64,000 bases of DNA from Pelagibacterium limicola (GCF_015694405.1 NZ_JADQDB010000002.1:310001-374000), one strand, 5' to 3'. Shown: positions 1 to 9,332, numbered from the stretch's first letter. Numbers and translations: made by a program. The notes: generated by a model not told the origin, from the sequence alone.

Positions 1-2071
1 CCTCGAACCGACGGAACGTGGCATCCCGGTCATTCCCGCGAAACGTCTGCGCCGCCAGAGATTGGACGGTGGCGAGTGAATTCTTCACCCTGTGATTCAG
101 TTCGTTGACGAGTAACTGGCGCCGTTCCTCGGCCTTCCGCCGCTCCGTCACGTCGCGCGCAATCTTCGAGGCGCCGACCACCCTTCCACGAGCATCCTTG
201 AGTGGAGAAATCGACAGAGAAACATCGATCAGGGTTCCGTCCTTGCGCTTGCGCACCGTTTCGTAGTGATCGATATGCTCGCCTCTGCGGATTCGCTCGA
301 GAATGGCAGGTTCCTCGTCGGCCCGGTCCGATGGAACCAGCATGTGAATGGGCTTTCCGACGGCTTCCTCTACCGAATAACCGAACAGACGTTCGGCTCC
401 CTTGTTCCAGGTCTGGATGACCCCCTCGACGTCCTTGCTGATGATCCCATCATCGGAAAATTCGACGATGGCCGCCAGCCGTTCGGCATATTCCTCGGCC
501 TTGCGGCGCTCGGAAATGTCCACCAGCATGTTGATGGCACCGACCATCTTGCCCTCTGCATCCCGCAGGGGCGTAGGATAAGGTACGAACGGCACTCTCG
601 TGCCATCGCGTCGCTCGGCTATCGCCTCTACCCCGCGCACCGACCGCCCTTCCTTTAGAGCGATGGCCATTGGACACTCGTCATGGGGAAGATACGTGCC
701 GTCGGTATTATAGAGACGCCATGTCACGCACCATTTCTGTCCCGGGTCAGGCTCCTGTCCGGCCATCTCGGCCGCGGCCTTGTTAAAGAAGGTAATGCGC
801 CCTTCGACATCAGTGGTGTAGACCGCCGCTGGCAATGCCTGCAGCAGATCGTGCATGCGCTTCTCACTTTCGCGCAGGCGATCCTCGGCCAGTTTCGCCT
901 CGGTGACATCCTGAAGCACCCGTACGGCGTATTGAAACGACCCGTCCGGGCTTGGGACAGTTGAACTGTACACGTCGACATAGACAATGCGGCCGTCACC
1001 CCTTACCGCACGTTTGCGCAGGCTGTAGCCATCGATTTCTCCCTCGACCTGCTGCCCGTAAAGCGCCGCCTCCTCTGCCTTGTCCTCGGCATTGGTGTAG
1101 TCAAAGAAGGTCATGCCCAGCAGTTCCTCGCGTGTACGCCCCAGCATCTTGCAAAGAGCATCATTGACGCGCAGGAGCTTGCCCGAGGCATCCGTTTCGA
1201 TAATGCCGACCGGCGCGGCCTCGTAGGTTGCGGCCAGGCGCGCATCGCTGTCGCGCCGCGCCAGTTCAGCCTCGCGGAGCTGGGTAACATCGGTCGTGAA
1301 GCACCGGGTGTTGATGAATTTGCCGTTTTCGAAGCGGCTGCTGGACGTGATCAGGACGTGCCTGAAAGACCCATCCTTCGCCTTCAGCCGCGCCGGATAC
1401 CTCTCAAGCTTTTCCCCACGCCCCAAACGGGCGAGAATATCCTCGATGACTGGAGGATCGGCATGGAATTCAGCGATATGGCGACCCAGATATTCGTCGG
1501 GGGCATACCCAAGCAGATCGAGCTCGGCCTTATTTGCCCTCTGGATCCGACCGTCCCGCCCCACGATATGGAGGGGAATGGCGGCATTCTCGAAAAAATC
1601 GTCGAGATCGTCCCGTTGGCGGCGGACTTCGCCTTCCAGTTCTCGTTGTGTGGTGATGTCCTGGAAGCAGTTGATGGCGCCTTCGATTTGGCCATTGTGC
1701 CCACGCAGAGCCCGAATATTGACTTGCGCGACGATGCGCGCTCCATCCGGCCGCTCGATATGCACCTCGGCGTTCCGCGTCGACACACCGGTCCTGACTG
1801 CCCATGCCATGGGGCAATCCTCATGCGCCATCTCGGTCCCGTCGGGACGGTGAAGGCGATAGGAACCGCAAAACCTGTCCCCGGAAACGCCGGTCGTGGG
1901 TTTCCTGCCCCAAAGATGTTCGGCTTCAGCATTGTAGCGAACGACCCAGCCATCGGCATCGCAGATATAGACCGCCCCGGGGATCGCCTCCAGCACCCCC
2001 GAATCCGGTCGTGTCAACACTTCGAATTCCGTGGGCGCAACAGGAACGGCCACCTCGCTTATTCTTGCCAT
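1..2071 (-). CDS. Multi-PAS HWE-family sensor histidine kinase (partial, 3' end outside window)
   Basis: The reading frame opens at the ATG at 2071 and stays open to the window edge, about 690 codons, so the C-terminal catalytic part is missing. Translating the minus strand by eye gives five successive PAS domains, starting near residues 25, 154, 277, 397 and 527, each ending in a PAC-type 'DVTERR/DISERR' segment. From about residue 650 the H-box ELNHRVKNSLATVQS appears, which is the phospho-acceptor signature of HWE/HisKA_2 kinases. No membrane segment is visible, so it is probably a cytosolic sensor. It is transcribed divergently from the M20 peptidase, behind an EcfG-type promoter. HWE kinases often feed the PhyR general stress response; that role here is inference. 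The PAS ligand is unknown. Confidence 0.88.
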   Translation of the reverse strand, partial: MARISEVAVPVAPTEFEVLTRPDSGVLEAIPGAVYICDADGWVVRYNAEAEHLWGRKPTTGVSGDRFCGSYRLHRPDGTEMAHEDCPMAWAVRTGVSTRNAEVHIERPDGARIVAQVNIRALRGHNGQIEGAINCFQDITTQRELEGEVRRQRDDLDDFFENAAIPLHIVGRDGRIQRANKAELDLLGYAPDEYLGRHIAEFHADPPVIEDILARLGRGEKLERYPARLKAKDGSFRHVLITSSSRFENGKFINTRCFTTDVTQLREAELARRDSDARLAATYEAAPVGIIETDASGKLLRVNDALCKMLGRTREELLGMTFFDYTNAEDKAEEAALYGQQVEGEIDGYSLRKRAVRGDGRIVYVDVYSSTVPSPDGSFQYAVRVLQDVTEAKLAEDRLRESEKRMHDLLQALPAAVYTTDVEGRITFFNKAAAEMAGQEPDPGQKWCVTWRLYNTDGTYLPHDECPMAIALKEGRSVRGVEAIAERRDGTRVPFVPYPTPLRDAEGKMVGAINMLVDISERRKAEEYAERLAAIVEFSDDGIISKDVEGVIQTWNKGAERLFGYSVEEAVGKPIHMLVPSDRADEEPAILERIRRGEHIDHYETVRKRKDGTLIDVSLSISPLKDARGRVVGASKIARDVTERRKAEERRQLLVNELNHRVKNSLATVQSLAAQTFRGNDRDATFRRFE

Positions 2072-2153
2072 TTAGATGGGACGTCCCTGTGTCATAAATC
2101 CCCTCGCCATATGGAAACCCGATACCCTCGTTACCTCGCGTCCAATAAAAAAG

Positions 2154-2178
2154 AACGCCGGTGACCCTAAGGGGTTCC
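2154..2178 (-). promoter_or_regulatory. EcfG (general stress sigma) type promoter for the histidine kinase
   Basis: On the minus strand GGAAC (2178-2174) is followed after 16 bases by CGTT (2157-2154). This matches the alphaproteobacterial EcfG consensus GGAAC-N16/17-CGTT exactly. The expected start of transcription is about 75 bases before the kinase ATG at 2071. Confidence 0.65.
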
Positions 2179-2273
2179 CGCTGAACCATAAAAATTTTAC
2201 CTGCCGGTGCTTCCCTCCTTGGCCGAGCGGCACTAGTTTTACCCTCCCTCCATTTGCAGACGGACTTTCCGCG

Positions 2274-3659
2274 ATGACCGACGCCCCGCTCGATGCAGTG
2301 CTTTCCCATGTCGATGCCCAATTGGACGCCAGCGTCGAGCGGCTTTTCGAATTGTTGCGTATTGCCTCGATTTCCACTGATCCGGCCTATGCGGGACAGT
2401 GCCGGGAGGCCGCGGAATGGCTCACGGATGAACTCAAGGGGCTCGGATTCGACGCTTCGGTGCGCCAAACGACCGGACACCCGATGGTCGTCGGGCATGC
2501 GAGAGCGGCAACCGGCCCCAACGTGCTCTTTTACGGACACTATGACGTCCAGCCGGTCGATCCGATCGAGCTTTGGGCCAATGATCCCTTCACGCCCAAG
2601 CTCGGCGAGGAGAATGGCCGCAAGATGATCCTCGCCCGCGGCGCTTCCGATGATAAGGGCCAGCTGATGACCTTTGTCGAGGCTTGCCGCGCCTACGTGG
2701 CCGTAAGAGGCAACCTGCCGGTAGGCGTCACGGTGCTGTTCGAAGGAGAGGAAGAAGCCGGATCGCCTTCGCTCAAGCCGTTCCTGGAATCGACAGCCGA
2801 GGAACTCAAGGCCGACGTTGCCCTGGTTTGCGATACCGACATGTGGGACGAGAAAATCCCCTCGATCGTGACGATGCTGCGCGGCATGGTGGCCGAGGAA
2901 ATCGAAATCACCGCCGCGAGCCGTGACTTGCACTCGGGAATGTACGGCAACGCCGCGCGCAACCCCATCCAGGTGCTTGCCAATATCGTCGCCTCGCTGC
3001 GCAACCCCGATGGATCGGTCGCCGTGCCAGGCTTTTACGACGACGTCGAAGAACTCGCCCCGCATGTGAAGGAACAGTGGCAGCGCCTGCCCTTCGATGA
3101 CGGCACCTATCTCGGCGATGTCGGCCTTGCGATTCCCGCCGGCGAGCAATCGCGTTCAGTCCTCGAGCAGATCGCCGCGCGTCCGAGCTGTGAGATCAAC
3201 GGCATCATCGGCGGCTATGTCGGCGAAGGCTTCAAGACCGTGATTCCCGCCAAGGCCAGCGCCAAGATATCGTTCAGGCTCGTTGCCAATCAGGACCCGG
3301 CGAAAATCCGCGAAGCCTTCCGCGCTCATGTGAAATCGCTCGTTCCCGCCGATTGTTCGGTAACGTTCAAGCCGCATGGGGGCGCCCCCGCCGTAGCGGT
3401 GCCGGCCGATGGTCCCTTTCTCACCAAAGCGCTTGGCGCGCTGACGGACGAATGGGGCGAGGAAGCGGCGATTGCGGGATCGGGCGGCTCCATTCCCATC
3501 GTGGGCGATTTTAAAAGGCTGCTCGGGATGGATTCGCTGCTTATCGGCTTTGCCCAGACCGATGACCGCATCCACAGCCCCAATGAAAAATACAACCTCG
3601 AAAGCTACCACCGCGGTATCCGCTCCTGGGTACGCATCCTCGACGCTTTGGCGCGATAA
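2274..3659 (+). CDS. M20-family metallopeptidase (dipeptidase)
   Basis: This 461-residue protein is an M20 zinc dipeptidase, a cytosolic enzyme that hydrolyses dipeptides or related amides. The metal and catalytic motifs are visible: GHYDVQP at about 88-94 (zinc His and adjacent Asp), GASDDKGQ at about 123-130 (bridging Asp), and the EGEEEAGS segment with the general base and next ligand near 160. The C-terminal part has the expected dimerisation insert and a late zinc His in the RIHSPNE segment. The ATG at 2274 was chosen because homology begins there; the frame is open upstream to 2076, but that stretch lacks family sequence. It ends two bases before the SDR gene, so the pair is probably co-transcribed. 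The substrate cannot be told from sequence. Confidence 0.9.
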   Translation: MTDAPLDAVLSHVDAQLDASVERLFELLRIASISTDPAYAGQCREAAEWLTDELKGLGFDASVRQTTGHPMVVGHARAATGPNVLFYGHYDVQPVDPIELWANDPFTPKLGEENGRKMILARGASDDKGQLMTFVEACRAYVAVRGNLPVGVTVLFEGEEEAGSPSLKPFLESTAEELKADVALVCDTDMWDEKIPSIVTMLRGMVAEEIEITAASRDLHSGMYGNAARNPIQVLANIVASLRNPDGSVAVPGFYDDVEELAPHVKEQWQRLPFDDGTYLGDVGLAIPAGEQSRSVLEQIAARPSCEINGIIGGYVGEGFKTVIPAKASAKISFRLVANQDPAKIREAFRAHVKSLVPADCSVTFKPHGGAPAVAVPADGPFLTKALGALTDEWGEEAAIAGSGGSIPIVGDFKRLLGMDSLLIGFAQTDDRIHSPNEKYNLESYHRGIRSWVRILDALAR

Positions 3660-3660
3660 A

Positions 3661-4416
3661 ATGACGGGGCGCGTCGCCTGGATTGTCGGGGGTGGTACCG
3701 GCATCGGCGCAGAAACGGCGAAGGGCCTGGTTGCGCGTGGCTGGACTGTCGCCGTCTCCGGCCGCCGCTCCGCGCCGCTCGCCGCCCTGCACAGGAGCCA
3801 CGGCGCGCACCCCTTCCCGCTGGACGTCGCTGACCGCGAGGCTGTGAGCGCAACCGTCGAGGGGATCATTGCCGAACTGGGTCGCATCGACCTGATGATC
3901 TTTTCGGTGGCCCGCAAGGAAACCGTATCACCGGGCACCTACGACTACGATGCCTACGCCCGTATCATCGATACCAACCTGCTCGGCGCCATGCGCGTAA
4001 TCGATCCTGTCGTGGCCCAGATGCGCAGGCAGGGCGGCGGCGAGATCGTGCTGGTCGCGTCCGTGGCCGGTTATTTCGGCCTGCCCCGCTCTGCCGCCTA
4101 TAGCTCAGGCAAGGCGGCGATGATCGCGCTCGCCGAAACCATGCGCACCGAACTGGCACCGGACGGCATCTCGGTGCGCGTTGTCTGCCCCGGTTTCGTC
4201 AAGACAGATTTCACTGCCCGAAACAACTTCCCCATGCCGTTTCTGATCGAAGCCGACGATGCGGGCCGCCGGATCGTAAGCGGTCTCCTCGACAGCAAAC
4301 GCTTTGAGATCGCCTTCCCGCGTCGCTTCGTTCTGATCCTCAAGGCGATCCGGATGCTGCCTTACCCACTGTTTTTCCGGATCATGCGGAAGCTGGCCGG
4401 GGTACGAAAGAGCTGA
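3661..4416 (+). CDS. Short-chain dehydrogenase/reductase (SDR)
   Basis: This 251-residue classical SDR carries the nucleotide-binding GGGTGIG motif at residues 10-16 and the catalytic YSSGK (Tyr147, Lys151), with a serine in LVASVAGYF about 13 residues earlier. The usual NNAG structural motif after strand 4 is replaced by a sequence around FSVARKE, which is unusual. It starts one base after the M20 peptidase stop and converges on cfa with a two-base gap. The last 40 or so residues include a hydrophobic, basic segment (FVLILKAIRMLPYPLFF), suggesting membrane association as in some lipid-active SDRs. The substrate is unknown; the neighbouring cfa gene makes a lipid role possible but does not show it. 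Confidence 0.85.
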   Translation: MTGRVAWIVGGGTGIGAETAKGLVARGWTVAVSGRRSAPLAALHRSHGAHPFPLDVADREAVSATVEGIIAELGRIDLMIFSVARKETVSPGTYDYDAYARIIDTNLLGAMRVIDPVVAQMRRQGGGEIVLVASVAGYFGLPRSAAYSSGKAAMIALAETMRTELAPDGISVRVVCPGFVKTDFTARNNFPMPFLIEADDAGRRIVSGLLDSKRFEIAFPRRFVLILKAIRMLPYPLFFRIMRKLAGVRKS

Positions 4417-4418
4417 TC

Positions 4419-5651
4419 CTATTCCGGCCGGCGGTACTTGTAGATCCCGACATCGATCGTCCCTTCGGTGAAGCCGGCCTCGCAATAGGCAAGGTAATAA
4501 ATCCACTTGCGCTTGAATTGCTCGTCAAAACCAAGCCTTTCAATCGTGCTCCAACGGTCAAGGAACGTCTCGCGCCAAAGGCGCAGGGTTTCCGCATAAT
4601 CAAGCCGGAAGCAGTCCACCTCTTCGAGAACCAGCCCCGCGCGATGCCCTGCCTCGCGCATGACCGACTTGGTCAACAGCATTCCGCCCGGGAAAATATA
4701 ACGCTGGATGAAATCGGGGCCTGCCTTGTAGCCCTCGAAGTCGCGCTCGGCGATGGTTATGGCCTGGATCGCCGCGGTCCCGCCGGGCTTGAGCCGGTCG
4801 TGAACCGTCTGGAAGTAGTCCGGCCAATGGGCCTCCCCCACCGCCTCGATCATCTCGATGGAAGCCACATGATCGAACTGCCCTTGGGTGTCGCGATAAT
4901 CTTCGAAGACCAGCTTTCCGAGCCCATCGAGGCCCTGCCGTTCCAGCCGCTCCAACCCGTATTTCAGCTGCTCGCGCGAAAGCGTTATCCCGCGCACTTT
5001 TGCCCCGGCTTCGCTCGTTACCGTCTCGGCAAATCCACCCCAGCCGCAACCGATTTCCAGCACGCTCGAACCCGGGCCGATGCCGGCCATCTCGATGATG
5101 CGCCGATACTTCGCGCGTTGCGCTTCCTCGAGCGGAATGTCCCGGCCACCAAAATAGGCTGAGGAGTAGGTCATCGTCGGGTCGAGCCATTCGGCATAGA
5201 AATTGTTGCCGAGGTCATAGTGCTCGGAAATATTCTCCCGCGATCCCTCCCGGGTGTTTGGCCGTGCCATGTGCCAGGCGAGATCCTGCGCCGCGCGACG
5301 AAAGAGGCCCGGATTGGCCTTGTCGAACACGTCGCGGTTTTGAAGGAAAAAGCGAAAAAGCCGCGTGAGGTCGTCAATCTCGATATCCCCGCTCATATAG
5401 GCCTCAGCGAACCCGAGCGTTCCGCGGCGCATTGCCTTACGGAGCACCTTGAAGTTGTTGAGCTTGAGATGACCGTGAACGCCGGAGACTGCATCGCCCA
5501 AGGTTCGGGCCCGCCCTGAAGGCAGCGTCACCGTTACGGCACCGTGCCTGGGAACCCCGATCAAGGCCGCACCCAGTTTTTCCAAGAGGAAAGAATTTAC
5601 CCGCGTCCAGATACCGGCCGGAACGCGCTGCTGGTCAAGCGTCGTGCTCAT
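4419..5651 (-). CDS. cfa: Cyclopropane-fatty-acyl-phospholipid synthase
   Basis: This 410-residue protein transfers a methylene group from S-adenosylmethionine to cis double bonds of membrane phospholipid acyl chains. The family hallmarks are HYDLGNNFY at 144-152 and the SAM-binding glycine loop EIGCGWGG at 199-206, with IEAVGE and QRYIFPGG further on. The length is normal for the CFA/mycolic acid synthase family (about 380-420). The gene stands alone on the minus strand, convergent with the SDR gene and upstream of nothing obvious. The 5' region around 5701-5718 is AT-rich with two TTAAC repeats, which might mark a promoter or regulator site, but I cannot assign it. Confidence 0.93.
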   Translation of the reverse strand: MSTTLDQQRVPAGIWTRVNSFLLEKLGAALIGVPRHGAVTVTLPSGRARTLGDAVSGVHGHLKLNNFKVLRKAMRRGTLGFAEAYMSGDIEIDDLTRLFRFFLQNRDVFDKANPGLFRRAAQDLAWHMARPNTREGSRENISEHYDLGNNFYAEWLDPTMTYSSAYFGGRDIPLEEAQRAKYRRIIEMAGIGPGSSVLEIGCGWGGFAETVTSEAGAKVRGITLSREQLKYGLERLERQGLDGLGKLVFEDYRDTQGQFDHVASIEMIEAVGEAHWPDYFQTVHDRLKPGGTAAIQAITIAERDFEGYKAGPDFIQRYIFPGGMLLTKSVMREAGHRAGLVLEEVDCFRLDYAETLRLWRETFLDRWSTIERLGFDEQFKRKWIYYLAYCEAGFTEGTIDVGIYKYRRPE

Positions 5652-5763
5652 TTCGCCCCCGTGCCTTCTTTGCGGGCACCGACAATCGGATCGTCTCTAA
5701 ATATTAACGATCTTAACCACCGATCCCGCCAATGCAAGTCCGCGCGGCTTACGTCCCCGCGCG

Positions 5764-7554
5764 TTAGGCGGGCAAGGCCGCGTCGGTAACGCGCAGTTGC
5801 ACGGTCTCCCGGCCCTGCCAGTGATCGATGTTGAGCGTGCCGGTAAGGTGCAATCGCCCCCCGTCACGCGCTTTCAACAGCGCATCACCAAGGGGCGTAC
5901 CGGCGGCGCGGAAGGCAATGGCTTTAAGGTTGGCGCCGTCGCCTGCATTCAACGATAGCCGCACATGCCCGCCCTCACCTACGATTTCGGCAAAACGGAC
6001 CGTATGCGAAGGAAAGGCGAAAACGGGCGTGGGATTGCCAGCCCCGAACGGCCCCGCCCGCTCGACATCGTGAACGAAATCAGGGCTCGCTCCGCGTGCG
6101 GTCAGTGCCGCATCGATCTTGAGTTCCGTTCGGGTCCGCGCCATGCTGACCGCGTGGCCGAGCCGCTCGACCATGAAGGTCCGGAATGGCCCCAACTGAC
6201 CGGCCGCAAGCGTTATCCCGGCGGCCATCGCGTGCCCCCCACCCTTTAGAGCCAGCCCTTCACTCACCGCTGCAATCACCGCAGCACCCAGATCCACGCC
6301 GGGCATCGATCGCCCGGACCCCGTGCCGCCGCCATCCGCAGTCAAGGCAAAGGCAAATGCTGGGCGATCGAACCGCTCCCGCAGCCGCGCCGCCACCAGC
6401 CCGACGATCCCCGGATGCCATTGCGGCGAGCCGGACACCAGCACGGGGGGACCTTCGCCATCGCCGATTTCCATCTCGGCAGTCGCTACTGCCTGCTCCA
6501 CCGCCTCCACCTCGATGCGCTGACGTTCGGCGTTGAGATCATCGAGTTTCGCCGCGATCGCCAGCGCTTCATGCTCGTCCGGCGTCGACAGCAACCGCGT
6601 GCCCAGACCTGCATCGCCGATCCGCCCTCCAGCGTTGATACGCGGCCCGAGGATATAGCCCAGATGGTAGCATGCGACCGGTCCGGATATGCGCGATGCA
6701 ATGGCAAGGCTGGTGAGCCCCACATTTCCGCCGGCCCGAATCGCGTCTAGCCCCCGCATCACGAATGCCCGGTTCAGCCCTGTCAGCGGCACAACATCGC
6801 AAACCGTCGCCAAGGCCACAAGATCGAGCAGACTTATCAGATCGGGCAGCCCGGCCCGCCCGCGTTCGCGCAAAATGCGGTTGGTCGCCACTAGCGCCAT
6901 GAACGTAACCCCGGCAGCGCATAGATATCCCAGCCCGGAAATGTCGTTGGGGCGGTTGGGATTGACCAGCGCATCGGCCTGGGGAAGTGCACTCGAGGGC
7001 AGATGGTGGTCGATGACCAGAACCGTGGCGCCTTTCCCGCGCGCATGGTCGATCGCCTCGCGGCTCGTCGTCCCGCAATCGAGCATCACGATCAGCGAGC
7101 AACCTCTCTCGATAAGGCCGTCTATTGCAGCGACGTTGGGCCCGTACCCCTCGAAAATGCGGTCGGGAATATGCCAGGCGGGATCGAGCCCGAAGGTTCG
7201 CAGATAACGCAGCATCAGCGCGGCCGAACAGGCGCCATCCACGTCATAGTCCCCGAAGAGTCCGATTTGCTCGCCGCGCTCGACTGCATGGGCAAGCCGT
7301 TCGGCGAGCCCGTCCATGTCGACCAGAACGGAGGGATCGGGCATGAGGTCGCGTAGCGTGGGATTGACGAAACTCGCGGCGGCCTCGACCGCAACGCCTC
7401 GCCCCGCGATGACCCGCGCCAATATCTCCGATAGTTCAGTCTGTTGGCCGATGGCCTGAGCCATGCGCGCCGCGGCTGGATCGAGACGATCCACCCAGCG
7501 TCGTCCGGTTACGGATCGCTCGACATTGAGAAAGGCTGGGACATCAGGCTTCAT
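5764..7554 (-). CDS. recJ: Single-stranded-DNA-specific exonuclease RecJ
   Basis: The 596-residue protein is a 5'-3' single-strand exonuclease of recombination and mismatch repair. It has the DHH phosphoesterase motifs GDYDVDG (101-107), LDCGT near 159, and VIDHH (180-184), then the DHHA1 GGGHAMAAG segment near 440 and a C-terminal OB-like domain. Length and order match RecJ of other alphaproteobacteria. In related genomes recJ lies near glpX and hom, as here, but a small lipoprotein gene on the opposite strand intervenes. A GC-rich inverted repeat (CGCGCGG/CCGCGCG, roughly 5738-5760) just after the stop may help termination, although no U-run follows. Confidence 0.95.
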   Translation of the reverse strand: MKPDVPAFLNVERSVTGRRWVDRLDPAAARMAQAIGQQTELSEILARVIAGRGVAVEAAASFVNPTLRDLMPDPSVLVDMDGLAERLAHAVERGEQIGLFGDYDVDGACSAALMLRYLRTFGLDPAWHIPDRIFEGYGPNVAAIDGLIERGCSLIVMLDCGTTSREAIDHARGKGATVLVIDHHLPSSALPQADALVNPNRPNDISGLGYLCAAGVTFMALVATNRILRERGRAGLPDLISLLDLVALATVCDVVPLTGLNRAFVMRGLDAIRAGGNVGLTSLAIASRISGPVACYHLGYILGPRINAGGRIGDAGLGTRLLSTPDEHEALAIAAKLDDLNAERQRIEVEAVEQAVATAEMEIGDGEGPPVLVSGSPQWHPGIVGLVAARLRERFDRPAFAFALTADGGGTGSGRSMPGVDLGAAVIAAVSEGLALKGGGHAMAAGITLAAGQLGPFRTFMVERLGHAVSMARTRTELKIDAALTARGASPDFVHDVERAGPFGAGNPTPVFAFPSHTVRFAEIVGEGGHVRLSLNAGDGANLKAIAFRAAGTPLGDALLKARDGGRLHLTGTLNIDHWQGRETVQLRVTDAALPA

Positions 7555-7709
7555 ACTCCATCTATATCCCGCAACCGAACCGGGGAAAACGCGTTGACGA
7601 CTTCAAGGGGGAATTCTCCCCACCCAAACCGGCCCTTGCCCCAACTTCGCCCATATTTGGCCCAAGAGCACCCACCGTCAGATTTGATAAACAACGAGGG
7701 TCCGAATCG

Positions 7710-8234
7710 ATGAACACCAAATTTCTCTTGCCTTTAGCTGCCATTTCCGCGCTGGCACTCGCCGCATGCGGCGGTGACACCCCGCCTCCGGCGCAGCCCG
7801 ATCCCGACGCCGGTCCGGAGGTCGTGATCGACGAGACCCAGGAAACCACAGAGCCGCAAGCCGAAACGACCCAAGATCTCACGCGCACGGTGGAGGAAAT
7901 CCAGCAGGAGGCGGCCGAGACCTTCGAGCAGATCCTGCAGCAAACCGAGCAGACGGGTGAAGAGATGCGCGATCTCGGCACCGACGCCATGCAGTCGATG
8001 AACAATCAGCTGCAAGGGGCCGAACAGTCGCTTGAGGCGCAGGTCGATGAACTCATCGCCGGCCTTGCGAACCTTCGCGATGAAAACCTGACCGACGAAC
8101 AAAAACTCCAGGCTGTCGCCAGCGCCCGCACGGCCGCCGAAAACGCGGCGCGCCTGGCCGGCCGCTCGGAACAGCAAATTGCCGCCCTCGGCCGGTCCAC
8201 CGAGGATCGCGCCCGCGAAGCGCTGGGGCTCTAG
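7710..8234 (+). CDS. Small helical lipoprotein, function unknown
   Basis: The 174-residue product starts with a lipoprotein signal peptide whose lipobox LAAC places the lipidated cysteine at residue 20, followed by a proline/acidic linker. From about residue 50 the chain is rich in Glu, Gln and Ala with heptad-like spacing, so a long helix or coiled coil in the periplasm is likely. I do not recognise a named family. An AACGAGGG stretch nine bases upstream could be the ribosome binding site. It sits alone between the divergent recJ gene and the convergent glpX gene, with a strong hairpin after the stop. It could be an outer-membrane-anchored spacer or stress protein, but nothing in the sequence proves this. 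Confidence 0.75.
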   Translation: MNTKFLLPLAAISALALAACGGDTPPPAQPDPDAGPEVVIDETQETTEPQAETTQDLTRTVEEIQQEAAETFEQILQQTEQTGEEMRDLGTDAMQSMNNQLQGAEQSLEAQVDELIAGLANLRDENLTDEQKLQAVASARTAAENAARLAGRSEQQIAALGRSTEDRAREALGL

Positions 8235-8243
8235 ATTATCCAT

Positions 8244-8272
8244 GCGGTGTCGCCCAAAATGGGCGGCACCGT
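8244..8272. terminator. Hairpin between convergent lipoprotein and glpX genes
   Basis: GGTGTCGCCCA (8246-8256) and TGGGCGGCACC (8260-8270) form an 11-bp stem with one G-U pair and an AAA loop; C8245 and G8271 extend it. It lies just after the lipoprotein stop and just before the glpX stop on the other strand, so it could serve both. No U-run follows on either strand. Confidence 0.5.
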
Positions 8273-8279
8273 CCCAAAC

Positions 8280-9266
8280 CTAGCGCGGATGCTCGGCCGT
8301 AATCCAGCGCACCGTCCGCGACCAGGAACGCATCACCACGCTTGCGGTAATGATTTTCTTCTGGCCGAAGCGCACCCCTCTCAGGAGACTCCCGTCCGTC
8401 ACGCCCGTTGCGGCGAACAGGACGTCCCCGTGCGCCAGATCTTCGGCGGCATATTTCCGGTCATGATCGGTTATGCCGAGCTCCGTGGCGGCAAGGCGCT
8501 TGTCTGGTGTATCAAGGATCAGCCGCCCCTGCATCTGCCCGCCGATACACCGCATGGCAGCAGCAGCGAGCACCCCTTCTGGCGCGCCACCCGAACCGAG
8601 ATAGATGTCGATGCCGGTGTCGTCGCTGTTTGCCGCATGTATAACCGCTGCAATATCCCCGTCCGGCAAAAGCTTTATCGCCACGCCGATCTCCCGCAAC
8701 TCGGCGATCAGGGGAGCGTGACGCGGGCGGTCGAGCACGCAGGTGACGATATCGGTCACAGCAACGCCCTTGGCCTCTGCCAGCGATTTGATGTTTTCGG
8801 TGGCGGATTTATCGAGATCGACCACGCCCTTGGGATAGCCAGGCCCGATCGCGACCTTTTCCATATAGGCATCGGGCACATGCATAAGCCCGCCACGCTC
8901 GGCAAAGGCCAGGACGCTCAGGGAATCCGCGAGGTTCTTGGCACACCCCGTCACCCCTTCGAGCGGATCTACGGCAACGTCGATCGCCGGGCCGGTACCG
9001 GTGCCCAGCGTCTGCTCAAGTGCCAGCATAGGTGCGCCATGCCCCTCGCCGATCACCACACGGCCATCGAAATGCACCGCGTCGAGCGCTTCGTGCATGG
9101 CCGCCACCGCCGCCTGGTCCGCACGCATCTCGTCGCCCTTGCCGCGCCAGCCAGCCGCCGCAATGGCTGCCTGCTCGGTAATCCGCACGATCTCCAGCGT
9201 CAGGTTCCTGTCCGCCGCAGTCGAGGCCGACGTTCCACTGGCAACCATTGGCAAATCCTCGATCAT
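8280..9266 (-). CDS. glpX: Class II fructose-1,6-bisphosphatase
   Basis: This 328-residue enzyme removes the 1-phosphate of fructose-1,6-bisphosphate in gluconeogenesis. The ligands known from E. coli GlpX are all present: Asp of RADQAAV (about 50), Glu of VIGEG (about 74), Asp and Glu of VDPLEG (100 and 103) and Glu of GGAPEG. The loop after VIGEG is shorter than usual: the common acidic ERDEAPML/EIDEAPML is reduced to HGAPML, and the Thr normally after DPxEG is Val. Whether activity or cation use is altered is unknown. It lies 66 bases downstream of hom in the same direction, a pairing common in rhizobia. Confidence 0.93.
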   Translation of the reverse strand: MIEDLPMVASGTSASTAADRNLTLEIVRITEQAAIAAAGWRGKGDEMRADQAAVAAMHEALDAVHFDGRVVIGEGHGAPMLALEQTLGTGTGPAIDVAVDPLEGVTGCAKNLADSLSVLAFAERGGLMHVPDAYMEKVAIGPGYPKGVVDLDKSATENIKSLAEAKGVAVTDIVTCVLDRPRHAPLIAELREIGVAIKLLPDGDIAAVIHAANSDDTGIDIYLGSGGAPEGVLAAAAMRCIGGQMQGRLILDTPDKRLAATELGITDHDRKYAAEDLAHGDVLFAATGVTDGSLLRGVRFGQKKIITASVVMRSWSRTVRWITAEHPR

Positions 9267-9332
9267 CTCAAATTGCTCGCCTAACCGCTTATCCGGCTTT
9301 GCGTAACACTTTCAAGTCGATTTGACCCGGCT

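Noticed and set aside
1926-3149. 407-codon open frame on the minus strand
   Set aside because: It lies antisense to the M20 peptidase, whose catalytic motifs are clear, and also crosses the start of the kinase gene. It has no recognisable domain.
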